Source: Bacillota bacterium
GTDB lineage: Bacteria > Bacillota > Clostridia > Lachnospirales > Cellulosilyticaceae
Length of the DNA: 57,581 nucleotides
Direction: 5' to 3'
NCBI GenBank assembly: GCA_023393125.1
Contig: JAEWMQ010000096.1
Coordinates: forward strand, 1 to 57,581
A program made the translations under genes and the position numbers. Below, piece after piece: positions 8,419 through 17,314 of the stretch (its first letter is position 1; each line of letters opens with the position of its first letter). The notes under the pieces were generated by a model, which saw nothing but the letters and a program-made list of their open reading frames with translations, was not told the origin of the DNA and ran no database searches.

Positions 8419-8898
8419 CTATTGAGGATAATTTAAGTTAGCATCTGTTAACTTAAGAAGTACATTTTCTAGATATTTTTTAGCTTCATATTGAGCCATA
8501 GGAAGATTTAAATCTAAATAGTTACCACAATCTCTTGCAGTAGCACCAGGAATATCACCCTCAAAACCAGCAGTGAATTCAAATAGCTCAGTGATAAGTG
8601 GTGCAATTTCTTTAGGGCTTCTATTACCTTTTAAGATGAGATAAAAGCCTGTACGGCATCCCATTGGTCCAAAATAAATCGTTTCATCAGCAAAAGTAGG
8701 ATGATTACGTAAGAAAGTAGCACCAATGTGCTCAATAGCATGGATCTCAGCTGTATTTAAAACAGGCTCTAGATTAGGACGTTTCATACGTAGGTCATAA
8801 GTTGTAATAGCATAATCTCCTATAGTGTCTACTCGTGAAGTATAAATGCCAGGTAATAAATCAATATGATTAACAGTAAAACTAGCGATTTTTTTCAT
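8419..8898 (-). CDS. luxS: S-ribosylhomocysteine lyase
   Basis: Cleaves S-ribosylhomocysteine to homocysteine and DPD, the AI-2 precursor, in the activated methyl cycle. It is 159 aa, typical of LuxS. Metal ligands H53 and H57 (HAIEH) and C124 (ARDCGNY) and the catalytic C81 (GPMGCRTGF) are all present. The start at 8898 is chosen for an AAAGGA site eight bases upstream; an in-frame ATG 39 bases further out lacks one. No pfs or other methyl-cycle gene is adjacent. A TATAAT on the same strand (8979-8984) with a 12-bp palindrome just upstream probably forms the promoter. Confidence 0.97.
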   Translation of the reverse strand: MKKIASFTVNHIDLLPGIYTSRVDTIGDYAITTYDLRMKRPNLEPVLNTAEIHAIEHIGATFLRNHPTFADETIYFGPMGCRTGFYLILKGNRSPKEIAPLITELFEFTAGFEGDIPGATARDCGNYLDLNLPMAQYEAKKYLENVLLKLTDANLNYPQ

Positions 8899-8978
8899 AG
8901 TGATAATCCTTTCTTTAATATATATTTTAAAAAACATGCATTACCATTAGAGAAATAGATATAGCAAGATGTATCTCC

Positions 8979-8999
8979 ATTATACTCTAACCATGGTTA
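8979..8999 (-). promoter_or_regulatory. Putative luxS -10 and adjoining palindrome
   Basis: On the minus strand a TATAAT (8979-8984) precedes luxS. The perfect 12-bp palindrome TAACCATGGTTA at 8988-8999 lies where the spacer and -35 would be. No clear -35 hexamer is seen, so activation or repression at this site is plausible but unproven. Confidence 0.45.
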
Positions 9000-9090
9000 T
9001 TCGTATAGATGAGAGTTTATAGTTTTCCCTTGATTTAGCATAAGTTGTCTGATAACATAAAATAAGATAAAAGATAAAGAGGTGCACGAG

Positions 9091-10098
9091 ATGAGTGAAC
9101 AAAAAAAGGTTATTTTTAGTGGCATGCAGCCATCCGGTATCATTACGTTAGGAAATTACTTGGGTGCCCTTAAGAATTGGATAAATTTACAAGATGAATA
9201 TAATTGCTTATATTGCATTGTAGATATGCATGCTATTACTGTAAGACAAGATCCAATAGCACTTAGAAAAAATGCAAGAGAATTAATGATGCTTTATATT
9301 GCAGCAGGACTTGATCCTGAAAAAAATACTATTTATATGCAGTCACACGTATCTGCCCATGCAGAGTTGGCATGGATTTTAAACTGCCTTACCTATATGG
9401 GTGAATTAAGTCGTATGACACAATTTAAAGATAAGTCTCAGAAACACAGTGATAACATTAATGCAGGTCTGTTTACTTATCCAGCTCTTATGGCAGCAGA
9501 TATTTTGTTATATCAAACTGATTTAGTGCCTGTAGGAATTGATCAAAGACAACATTTAGAATTAACAAGGGATATTGCCATTCGTTTTAACAACTTATAT
9601 GGTGATACTTTTAAAGTACCAGAAGCATACATTCCAAAAGTAGGGGCTAAAATTATGAGCCTTCAAGAGCCTACTAAGAAAATGTCTAAATCAGATACAG
9701 ATATAAATGCTTCTATTTGTATTACAGATGATACAGATACAATTATTCGTAAATTTAAACGAGCTGTAACAGATTCAGAAACAGAAGTACGTTTTGATGA
9801 AGAAAACAAGCCAGGTGTAAGTAACCTTATGACAATCTATAGTGTAATCACTGGTCAAACTATGGAACAAGTTGAAAATGAATTTGCAGGTAAAGGTTAC
9901 GGTGACTTTAAAGTTAAAGTGGGCGAAGCTGTAGCAGAGGAGTTAAAACCATTACAAAATCGATTTAAAGAATTATCTAGTGATAAAGCTTACATTGATA
10001 GTATTATTAAAAAGAATGCAGAAACAGCAAGTTATTTAGCAACTAAAACTTTACGTAAGGTACAAAAGAAAATAGGATTTCCACCTATCGTAAGATAA
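9091..10098 (+). CDS. trpS: Tryptophanyl-tRNA synthetase
   Basis: Charges tRNA-Trp. 335 aa, the short bacterial TrpRS length. Class I motifs are present: the HIGH-equivalent PSGIITLGNY at 14-23 and KKMSKSD near 196-202. The conserved AADILLYQTDLVPVGIDQRQH block lies between them. Start at 9091 is supported by AGAGGTG with six bases spacing. An upstream in-frame GTG at 9082 overlaps that site and is rejected. No T-box leader is visible upstream, unlike thrS in this window. Confidence 0.97.
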   Translation: MSEQKKVIFSGMQPSGIITLGNYLGALKNWINLQDEYNCLYCIVDMHAITVRQDPIALRKNARELMMLYIAAGLDPEKNTIYMQSHVSAHAELAWILNCLTYMGELSRMTQFKDKSQKHSDNINAGLFTYPALMAADILLYQTDLVPVGIDQRQHLELTRDIAIRFNNLYGDTFKVPEAYIPKVGAKIMSLQEPTKKMSKSDTDINASICITDDTDTIIRKFKRAVTDSETEVRFDEENKPGVSNLMTIYSVITGQTMEQVENEFAGKGYGDFKVKVGEAVAEELKPLQNRFKELSSDKAYIDSIIKKNAETASYLATKTLRKVQKKIGFPPIVR

Positions 10099-10137
10099 CT
10101 AGGAGAAGCTCCGTGATAGAGCATTTAAGATTATAAT

Positions 10138-10186
10138 AAAAAGCACTTGTCTTTAATACAAATATTTAAAGACAAGTGCTTTTTTA
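10138..10186 (+). terminator. Intrinsic terminator of trpS
   Basis: Long stem AAGCACTTGTCTTTAA / TTAAAGACAAGTGCTT with a short loop and six T residues. The A-run on the left may let it serve the opposing gene as well. Confidence 0.92.
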
Positions 10187-10205
10187 TTCTTCTTAAGAAG
10201 AAGCA

Positions 10206-11066
10206 TTATTGATTTGTAAGAGGTAAAAAGCCCTTACCATTTCCAATGACTTGTGAGGTTTCTGTTACAGTCATGAAGGCTTTTTCGTCTATACGTAATA
10301 CGAGCTGTTTTGCTTTAGCTACTTCACGTATACTAACAGTTGTAAATAGGATATATCTAGATTCGGATGTATAGGCACCAATAGCAGGAATCATTGTTAC
10401 ACCTCGGTGCAATTCCTTAAGCAAGCATTTTGAAAGCTCATCTGCGTGAGGGCTATCTGTAATAATATATAAAGTACGTTTTCTATTGATCCCATCTACT
10501 ACAAAGTTGGCTATTTGACTACTTAAAAACATTGTACTAATTGTTAATACAGCTATATCCAGACCAAAGAAATAAATAGATAAAACAATGATAATAGCAT
10601 TTAAGCCCAAAGTAACAGTTGCCATATTAATTGAAAAGTACTTATTAATAATTTTAGCAATAATATCTGTTCCACCAGTAGAACCATCTGCTCTAAAAAT
10701 AATACCGGTACCAATGCCATGTAAAAATCCAGCAACAACAAGAGTAGAGAGTGTATTTCCCTGAGTAATAACAAGGGAATGCGTAACTTCTAACCAAAAA
10801 GATAGCATAAGCATGCCAAATAAACTATAGGTTAAATAAGTTTTTCGAAGGAAAACAAAGCCAAGTATAAAAATAGGAATATTAAGTAAGATAACTGTAA
10901 TACTAACTTTGGCATCAAATAGGAAATAAAGAAGTGTAGAGATACCATTAACGCCACCACTTAGGAGTTTATTAGGAATAAGAACACCATTAGTGGCAAT
11001 TGCAAGAAGTAAGGTACCAATTATAATGCTAAAAATGCGGTTGTAATTAATAAAATTATTTTTCAT
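10206..11066 (-). CDS. YitT-family membrane protein (DUF161/DUF2179)
   Basis: 286 aa. The N-terminal 190 residues hold five to six hydrophobic helices with the YitT signature NGVLIPNKLLSGGVNGIS and GTGIIFRADGSTGGTDI. The C-terminal 80 residues form the cytoplasmic DUF2179 domain (GVTMIPAIGAYTSESRYILFTTV). The family is widespread in Firmicutes, has many paralogs per genome, and has no agreed function; a transport or signalling role is assumed. The start at 11066 is chosen for GGGAGAG upstream; an earlier ATG at 11117 has no such site. Single gene. Confidence 0.9.
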   Translation of the reverse strand: MKNNFINYNRIFSIIIGTLLLAIATNGVLIPNKLLSGGVNGISTLLYFLFDAKVSITVILLNIPIFILGFVFLRKTYLTYSLFGMLMLSFWLEVTHSLVITQGNTLSTLVVAGFLHGIGTGIIFRADGSTGGTDIIAKIINKYFSINMATVTLGLNAIIIVLSIYFFGLDIAVLTISTMFLSSQIANFVVDGINRKRTLYIITDSPHADELSKCLLKELHRGVTMIPAIGAYTSESRYILFTTVSIREVAKAKQLVLRIDEKAFMTVTETSQVIGNGKGFLPLTNQ

Positions 11067-11161
11067 GAAACTCTCCCTGAAGCAGTTAATAATTAATCTT
11101 CTATTACTATAAAACACAAGTAACTAATAAGCAATATGTCGAAATACAAATTTTATAAGAT

Positions 11162-11189
11162 AAAGTGTGTTATAATAAAGATACACTTT
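11162..11189 (+). promoter_or_regulatory. Putative promoter -10 inside an inverted repeat
   Basis: AAAGTGT (11162-11168) and ACACTTT (11183-11189) flank a TATAAT (11171-11176) upstream of the YcdX-like gene. No clear -35. The arrangement resembles an operator over a -10 region. Confidence 0.4.
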
Positions 11190-11208
11190 AGATAAAGGGG
11201 TATATAAC

Positions 11209-11931
11209 ATGAAAATTTTAGCAGATATTCATACACATACTATAGCAAGTGGACATGCTTATAGTACGATTACGGAAAATATAAAAGCAGCAAGTGAAAA
11301 AGGATTAAAGCTAATAGCTACTACAGATCATACTGCAGGGATGCCAGGTGGGGCACATGATTTTCACTTTGCAAATTTAAAAAGTTTACCAGATGAGATG
11401 GATGGCGTAATGCTTTTAAGAGGAGCAGAAGCCAATATCATAGATTATGAAGGGCATTTAGATGTGAGTCAGGAACTGCTTAGTGAGTTAGATATGACTA
11501 TTGCAAGTTTACATCCACCTTGTATTGAATTTGCAGATGCACAAACAGTTACAAGAGGTCTTGAGAAAGTAATGCAAAACCCCTATGTTTCAATTATTGG
11601 ACATCCAGGGGATAGTCGATATCCTCTAGACTTTGAACGTGTTGTAAAGATGGCAAAAGAAACAGGGACTCTTTTAGAAGTCAATAATGCCTCATTAAAA
11701 CCAACAAGTTTTAGACCTGGTGTTAGAGAGAGTTTAATAGAATTACTTACCTACTGTAAAGCTTATGATATGCCTATTGTTTTAGGTTCTGATTCACATC
11801 ATATAAGTACTATAGGTGGCTTTGAGGAATCTATTGCACTACTTGAAGAACTGGACTTTCCAGAGGCATTAGTATTAAATACAAATCCAGAAGCACTTAT
11901 GAACTTTATTTCCCAAAAGAGATTGAAATAA
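11209..11931 (+). CDS. PHP-domain phosphatase, YcdX-like
   Basis: 240-residue PHP-superfamily metal-dependent phosphatase. The N-terminal DIHTHTIASGHAYST, then TTDHTAGMPGG, ASLHPP, GHPGD and the C-terminal LGSDSHH supply the trinuclear metal ligands in the order expected of the YcdX branch. The substrate is unknown. AAAGGGG lies about nine bases before the ATG. The next gene, yerC, starts 60 bases later and could be cotranscribed. Confidence 0.9.
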   Translation: MKILADIHTHTIASGHAYSTITENIKAASEKGLKLIATTDHTAGMPGGAHDFHFANLKSLPDEMDGVMLLRGAEANIIDYEGHLDVSQELLSELDMTIASLHPPCIEFADAQTVTRGLEKVMQNPYVSIIGHPGDSRYPLDFERVVKMAKETGTLLEVNNASLKPTSFRPGVRESLIELLTYCKAYDMPIVLGSDSHHISTIGGFEESIALLEELDFPEALVLNTNPEALMNFISQKRLK

Positions 11932-11991
11932 TCAGTTTATTACTGTACAATGATAAAGTATACATTATGGCGAAAGGGCGATTAGTAAGCG

Positions 11992-12282
11992 ATGAATTCA
12001 AAAATCAAAGATGATTCAACAGATAAACTATTTGAAGCCATTTTGACACTGGAAAATGTGGAAGAATGTTATGCTTTTTTTGAGGATATATGTACAGTAA
12101 ATGAGATTAAATCTCTTGCACAACGCCTAGAAGTGGCTAAAATGTTGCAGCAAAAGAAGACTTATCAAGATATACAGCAGATTACCCATGCTTCAACAGC
12201 TACTATTAGTAGGGTGAATAGATGTTTAAGCTATGGTTCAGATGGTTATAAATTAATATTAGATAGAGTAGGCCAGAAGTAA
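11992..12282 (+). CDS. yerC: YerC/TrpR-related DNA-binding protein
   Basis: 96 aa, matching the YerC/YecD family, which carries a TrpR-like helix-turn-helix. The recognition region QDIQQITHASTATISRVNRCL sits at about residues 61-82, and the preceding EIKSLAQRLEVAKML helix is characteristic. Its regulatory target is not established. In Bacillus yerC is followed by pcrB, pcrA and ligA. Here yerC-pcrA-ligA keep that order without pcrB, which strengthens the assignment. The start has only a distant AAAGGG, so the exact start is less sure. Confidence 0.9.
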   Translation: MNSKIKDDSTDKLFEAILTLENVEECYAFFEDICTVNEIKSLAQRLEVAKMLQQKKTYQDIQQITHASTATISRVNRCLSYGSDGYKLILDRVGQK

Positions 12283-12302
12283 CAGCTAGCCTCATAATAA
12301 AA

Positions 12303-12336
12303 CAAATAAGACAGCTTAAGAGGCTGTTTTATTTTT
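12303..12336 (+). terminator. Intrinsic terminator after yerC
   Basis: AAATAAgACAGC / GCTGTtTTATTT hairpin with a T-rich tail, 33 bases before pcrA, so pcrA probably has its own promoter or depends on readthrough. Confidence 0.75.
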
Positions 12337-12368
12337 CCCTGAGTTAAAACTTAAAGGAGAAAAGAGAG

Positions 12369-14714
12369 ATGGATTTTACAAAAGGACTTAACGAAAGACA
12401 AAAAGAAGCTGTATTGCATACAGAAGGTCCTCTTCTGATTTTAGCAGGAGCAGGATCAGGTAAAACAAGGGTACTAACCCATCGTATTGCACATCTAGTA
12501 GAAAATAAAGGGGTAAAGCCTTGGTCTATTTTAGCTATTACTTTTACAAATAAAGCAGCAAAAGAAATGAAAGAAAGAATAGGGAACCTAGTAGCGGAAG
12601 ATGCAGTGAATGAAATGTGGGTAAGTACCTTCCACTCTATGTGTGTACGTATTTTAAGAAGATATGGTGAGCGTTTAGGATACTCTCGTTTCTTTACAAT
12701 CTATGATACAAGTGATCAAAAAACACTTATTAAAGACACGCTAAAGGCTCTCGATATTAGTGAGAAAAATTTCCCTGTAGGAACAGTTATGGGTGCTATT
12801 AGTGGTAAAAAAAATAAACTAGAAACACCTAAACTAGCAATAATGAATGCAGGAGATGATTATAGAGAAAAGATGCTTGCTAAGATTTATGAGAAGTATC
12901 AAAGCAAGTTAAAAGAAAATAATGCCATGGACTTTGATGATTTACTTGTCAATACCTATCTACTATTTAAAGAATGTCCTGATGTATTAGATTACTATCA
13001 AAGTAAGTTTCAGTACATTTTGGTAGATGAGTATCAAGATACTAATGGTGCTCAGTACAAGCTTGTAGAAATGTTAGCTCAAGGTCATCAAAATTTATGT
13101 GTAGTAGGTGATGATGACCAGTCTATTTATGGTTGGCGTGGAGCAGATATTACTAATATTTTAGGATTTGAGAAGGATTTCACTAATGCAACTGTTATTA
13201 AGCTTGAACAAAATTATCGTTCAACTAAAAATATACTAGATGCAGCTAATAGTGTAGTTTCACATAATAAAGGCAGGAAAGCTAAGGCACTTTGGACAGA
13301 AAGTGAAGAAGGCGAAAATATCTCGATTATTCCAACTAACAATGAATATCAAGAAGCAGAAACAATTGCTAATACCATTATTTATGCCATTGAAAATGGA
13401 GAACGTGAATACAAAGACTTTGCTATTTTATATCGTACTAACGCACAATCACGTGTGCTAGAAGAAAAACTCATTACAGGAGCTATTCCTTACCGTTTAT
13501 TAGGAGGTACACGCTTCTACGAACGTAAAGAGATTAAAGACTTAGTCTGCTACTTAAAAGTTGTATGTAATAGTAAAGATGATATAGCTCTTAAACGTAT
13601 TATTAATGTACCTAAAAGAGGAATTGGGGCTGCTAGTGTTAATAACATTGAGGAGTATGCTGAGCGTAATCAAATGGACTTCTTAGAAGCAGCTAGACTT
13701 TGCAAAGAAATGGGGATTTTAGGAGCAGGTCCAAGTCAAAAGGTACTTGGTTTTACTAGTTTAATAGATGAATTACAAGAATTAGCCAAAGAGAATGATA
13801 TTAAACTTTTACTTGAAACGATTATAGAAAAAACAGAGTTTAGAAATCACATTCGTATGACAGAAAGTGATACAGCAGAAGATCGTTTAAGCAATATCGA
13901 TGAGCTTGTTTCTAAAACCATTCATTACATGGAAACAGCAGAAGATCCAAATCTTGGGGAGTTCTTAGAAGAAGTAGCCTTAGTAGCAGACATAGATAAC
14001 TATGATGAAGACAGCAATTCAGTAGTGCTTATGACACTTCATAGTGCTAAAGGGTTAGAGTTCCCGGTTGTATTTATGCCAGGTGTAGAAGAAGGCTTAT
14101 TCCCAAGTTATATGAGTTTAACAGAAGGCGATGATAAGCTAGAAGAAGAGAGACGTCTTTGTTATGTAGGAATCACGAGAGCTAGAGAAAAATTATTTAT
14201 GCTTCATGCAGACCAAAGAACCATGTTTGGACGTACACAATATAGTGCGCCATCCCGTTTTATTAAGGAGCTTCCAAGAAGCGTAACTAATTTAGCACAG
14301 TTAGATGAAAGACAAAAGGATAGAGGCAATAGAACAGGTTTTACAAGTTCTAATTTCGAAGAAAAGAAGAGCTTTACAAGTAGTTTTGGCAGTGGAGTAG
14401 AAAAAAGAAGCTTTAATACTAATACTACAAGCACTTCAGAAAAACGTAGTTTTGCTACAAGAGTTCCAGAAAAACCAGGATTGCCAAGCTTTAAAAAAAT
14501 AGGCGTTTTAGGTAATTTAGGCAAAAAGTTAGATAATATACCTGAGCCCGTGGCAGATTTTGTGGCAGGAGACAAAGTAAGTCATCTGAAGTTTGGTAAA
14601 GGAACCATTCAGTCTGTAGATAAGGTTAATAATGATATTTTTGTAACCATTATGTTTGAGAATGGTGACACGAAACAGTTGAGTACACGTTTTGCTAAAT
14701 TAAAGAAATTATAA
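12369..14714 (+). CDS. pcrA: ATP-dependent DNA helicase PcrA (UvrD/Rep family)
   Basis: SF1A 3'-5' DNA helicase for repair and rolling-circle replication. 781 aa. Visible motifs: Q motif LNERQKEAV, Walker A GAGSGKT (27-33), motif Ia ITFTNKAAKEMKER, Walker B VDEYQDTN near 220, motif III VGDDDQSIYGWRGAD, LEQNYRST, TLHSAKGLEFPVVF, and VGITRARE. The C-terminal about 110 residues are a low-complexity Ser/Thr/Phe linker followed by a Tudor-like PcrA tail (VAGDKVSHLKFGKGTIQSV) known to contact RNA polymerase. It is followed by a small membrane peptide gene and ligA. Confidence 0.98.
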   Translation: MDFTKGLNERQKEAVLHTEGPLLILAGAGSGKTRVLTHRIAHLVENKGVKPWSILAITFTNKAAKEMKERIGNLVAEDAVNEMWVSTFHSMCVRILRRYGERLGYSRFFTIYDTSDQKTLIKDTLKALDISEKNFPVGTVMGAISGKKNKLETPKLAIMNAGDDYREKMLAKIYEKYQSKLKENNAMDFDDLLVNTYLLFKECPDVLDYYQSKFQYILVDEYQDTNGAQYKLVEMLAQGHQNLCVVGDDDQSIYGWRGADITNILGFEKDFTNATVIKLEQNYRSTKNILDAANSVVSHNKGRKAKALWTESEEGENISIIPTNNEYQEAETIANTIIYAIENGEREYKDFAILYRTNAQSRVLEEKLITGAIPYRLLGGTRFYERKEIKDLVCYLKVVCNSKDDIALKRIINVPKRGIGAASVNNIEEYAERNQMDFLEAARLCKEMGILGAGPSQKVLGFTSLIDELQELAKENDIKLLLETIIEKTEFRNHIRMTESDTAEDRLSNIDELVSKTIHYMETAEDPNLGEFLEEVALVADIDNYDEDSNSVVLMTLHSAKGLEFPVVFMPGVEEGLFPSYMSLTEGDDKLEEERRLCYVGITRAREKLFMLHADQRTMFGRTQYSAPSRFIKELPRSVTNLAQLDERQKDRGNRTGFTSSNFEEKKSFTSSFGSGVEKRSFNTNTTSTSEKRSFATRVPEKPGLPSFKKIGVLGNLGKKLDNIPEPVADFVAGDKVSHLKFGKGTIQSVDKVNNDIFVTIMFENGDTKQLSTRFAKLKKL

Positions 14715-14801
14715 AACTAAGCTATTAGATAGTAGTAGATGGAATGAGATTAATATAACTTTGCTATTACTAGAAAATTAGTGGTTAGTTATGGAGGAGC
14801 A

Positions 14802-14921
14802 GTGGATTTACTATTAGGTATTATCGCTAGTGCTATCTTATTTATTGTTAAAAGATATTTTGGGAATAAATGTGAGAAGTGTCCAATTGACCCTGCTAAG
14901 ACTAAAATCAAAGAAAATTGA
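14802..14921 (+). CDS. Single-span membrane peptide with CxxC, 39 aa
   Basis: A short frame starting at GTG 14802, preceded by GGAGGAG. It encodes a hydrophobic helix (DLLLGIIASAILFIVKRYF), then GNKCEKCP and a basic tail. The single helix plus CxxC recalls FeoB-associated Cys-rich membrane proteins, but there are too few cysteines to claim that family. It is followed by its own hairpin. Supported by ribosome site, composition and terminator; no homologue known to me. Confidence 0.55.
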   Translation: MDLLLGIIASAILFIVKRYFGNKCEKCPIDPAKTKIKEN

Positions 14922-14929
14922 GTATGATT

Positions 14930-14963
14930 TAGCTCCAAAAGGTGAAATTACTTTTTGGAGCTA
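14930..14963 (+). terminator. Hairpin terminator after the small membrane peptide
   Basis: TAGCTCCAAAA / TTTTGGAGCTA, an 11-bp stem with a 12-base loop; the following T tract is interrupted (TTGTGTATTTT). Confidence 0.65.
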
Positions 14964-15082
14964 TTGTGTATTTTAACGATTGTAATGTATCATCTATTAT
15001 ATAGAAGTAAGACTAATAAAAAGACAATATAACACATATCTTAAATATAAAAATTAAATGACTTAAAAGAAGAGGTGAAATA

Positions 15083-17035
15083 ATGAAGGCTATTGAGCGC
15101 ATGAAGGAACTAGTAGAAGAACTAGGAAAAGCGGCATATGCTTATGAACAAGAAGATAGAGAGCTTATGAGTAATTATGAATATGATAAGCTTTATGATG
15201 AACTCAAAAAATTAGAAGAAGAAACAGGTATTATACTAGCGGGTAGTGTGACGCAAAAGGTAGGTTATGATATAGCTAGTAGCTTACCTAAAATTACACA
15301 TCCTAAGCGTATGCTTTCACTAGATAAAACAAAAGAAGTAAGTAAATTAAGAGCTTTTTTAGGAAATCAAGAAGGGTTACTTTCTTGGAAGCTTGATGGA
15401 CTTACTATTGTTTGTATTTATGAGGGAGGAAAACTTGTAAGTGCTGTAACGAGAGGAAATGGTCAAATAGGAGAAGAGATTACTAATAATGCAAGAACCT
15501 TTAAAGAATTACCTCTAAGTATTGATTATAAAGAGCGCCTTGTGTTAAGAGGAGAAGCTATTATTACTTATAGTGACTTTGAGCACATTAATGAAAGTCT
15601 AGGAGAAAAGGAAGAAAAATATAAGAATCCAAGAAACTTATGTAGTGGTAGTGTAAGACAACTTAATCCACAAGTTACAGCAAGTAGAAATGTAAGGTTA
15701 TATGCATTTACTGTAGTAGAAGGTGGCCCAGATGTAGCTACTAAAGCAGAGCAATTAGAATGGCTTAAAGCAAGAGGATTTAAAGTCGTGGAATATAAGC
15801 ATGTAACAGCTTCTAATATAGAAGAAACAGTAGCTTATTTTGCTGATGCTATAAAGTCCCAACCTTTTGCTTCAGATGGACTTGTGCTTACTTATAATAA
15901 TCGTGACTATGCCGCATCGTTAGGAGAGACTGCTAAATTTCCAAAGGATTCCATTGCTTTTAAATGGAAAGATGAAATAGTAGAAACAAAGCTATTAGAG
16001 ATGGAATGGAATACCTCTAGAACAGGACTCATAAATCCAGTAGCTATTTTTGAACCTGTTGAAATCGAGGGAACAACAGTAGAAAGAGCAAGTGTACACA
16101 ATCTAAGTATTTTAGAAGAATTAAGATTAGGTATTGGAGATACTATAAAGGTCTATAAGGCCAATATGATCATCCCTCAGATTGCAGAAAATCTTACTCA
16201 GAGTGGTAATATAGAGATACCAGAAATTTGCCCTGTTTGTGGTGCTCATACAATGATTAAGAAAGAAAAAGAAACAAAAACACTTATTTGTCCTAATAGT
16301 AACTGTAAAGCTCAACGTCTAAGAGCATTAGCCCATTTTACAACAAGAGATGCCATGAATATTGAAGGTTTATCAGAAGCTACTATTGAGAAATTATTAG
16401 AAAGAGGTTATTTAAAAGATTTTACTTCCTTATACCATTTAGAGCAGTATGAATCAGAAATAATTAAGATGGAAGGCTTAGGTAAGAAGTCTTTTGATAA
16501 GCTCATTAAATCTATTAATAAATCAAGAGATGTAGCTTTAGCTAACTTTATATATGCATTAGGTATAGCACAAGTAGGATTAGGAACAGCTAAGCTCATC
16601 TGCAAGTATTTTAATAATCAGCTAGAAGATATGATGAAAGCTGAGTATGCGCAGCTTATTACAATAGATGGTGTAGGGCCGGTTACTGCAAAGGAATTTG
16701 AAGAGTATTTTACTTTAGAAGAAAATAAAGTAATGCTAGAAGCTCTAGTCAAAGAATTACATTTTAAAATTGAAAATGTTAGTGAAGTTAAAGAATCTAG
16801 CATTTTAAATAAAACATTTGTTGTTACAGGTGATGTGAATCATTTTAAGAACAGAAAAGAGCTTCAAGCTAAAATAGAAGAATTAGGTGGTAAAGTAACA
16901 GGTTCTGTTAGTAAAAACACAGACTATCTCATTAATAATGATAGTGAATCTAGCTCTAGTAAAAATAAAAAGGCAAAAGAGTTGGGTATTCCTATTTTAA
17001 CAGAAGAACAATTTCTTGGAATGATAGAAAGCTAA
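15083..17035 (+). CDS. ligA: NAD-dependent DNA ligase LigA
   Basis: Seals nicks in replication and repair using NAD. 650 aa, slightly shorter than E. coli LigA (671). The Ia domain with YDKLYDEL (about 35-42) shows NAD use. The catalytic Lys is K103 in WKLDGL (most LigAs have KIDG). An OB domain, four zinc-finger cysteines (CPVC...CPNSNC, about 385-410), HhH repeats and a C-terminal BRCT domain from about 575 follow. The KLDG and RGNGQIGEEIT variants fit, in my memory, the LigA type common in Lachnospiraceae. GAGGTG precedes the ATG. Confidence 0.96.
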   Translation: MKAIERMKELVEELGKAAYAYEQEDRELMSNYEYDKLYDELKKLEEETGIILAGSVTQKVGYDIASSLPKITHPKRMLSLDKTKEVSKLRAFLGNQEGLLSWKLDGLTIVCIYEGGKLVSAVTRGNGQIGEEITNNARTFKELPLSIDYKERLVLRGEAIITYSDFEHINESLGEKEEKYKNPRNLCSGSVRQLNPQVTASRNVRLYAFTVVEGGPDVATKAEQLEWLKARGFKVVEYKHVTASNIEETVAYFADAIKSQPFASDGLVLTYNNRDYAASLGETAKFPKDSIAFKWKDEIVETKLLEMEWNTSRTGLINPVAIFEPVEIEGTTVERASVHNLSILEELRLGIGDTIKVYKANMIIPQIAENLTQSGNIEIPEICPVCGAHTMIKKEKETKTLICPNSNCKAQRLRALAHFTTRDAMNIEGLSEATIEKLLERGYLKDFTSLYHLEQYESEIIKMEGLGKKSFDKLIKSINKSRDVALANFIYALGIAQVGLGTAKLICKYFNNQLEDMMKAEYAQLITIDGVGPVTAKEFEEYFTLEENKVMLEALVKELHFKIENVSEVKESSILNKTFVVTGDVNHFKNRKELQAKIEELGGKVTGSVSKNTDYLINNDSESSSSKNKKAKELGIPILTEEQFLGMIES

Positions 17036-17116
17036 TAAAACGACAACAAATTAGTTTGGGATATTTTAAAATTATGCAAAATATCAGAAAAATATTTAGA
17101 ATTAGATTGAATTAAA

Positions 17117-17145
17117 TTGACATCTATTTATAAAACATATAATAT
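17117..17145 (+). promoter_or_regulatory. Possible proA promoter
   Basis: TTGACA at 17117-17122 with either TATAAT (17138-17143, 15-base spacer) or TAATAT (17140-17145, 17-base spacer), 170 bases before proA. The 279-base gap between ligA and proA shows nothing else I can name. Confidence 0.45.
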
Positions 17146-17314
17146 AAATGTTAAATTGTAATGATATCATGATTAAATGCATATCTTATCGGATAATGTC
17201 ATTTGCTTTATAATGGATATAGAGCAAACTTATTAAATTGAATGCTTTTATTATGAGATAATAGAGGCATTCGCTTATTTATAATAGAATGTATAAAAAT
17301 GAAGGAGGAACATA

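Noticed and set aside
8900..9090. Search for a T-box or SAM riboswitch before trpS and luxS
   Set aside because: No GGTGG-ACCGCG block, no S-box core, and no terminator/antiterminator pair in the 190-base gap.
14100..14500. Frameshift suspected in the Ser/Thr-rich C-terminal linker of PcrA
   Set aside because: The frame continues into a recognisable Tudor-like tail ending at a normal stop; such linkers are variable in the family.
14204..14575. Antisense frame of 123 codons within pcrA
   Set aside because: Lies opposite the Ser/Lys-rich linker of PcrA, has no ribosome site and no family likeness.
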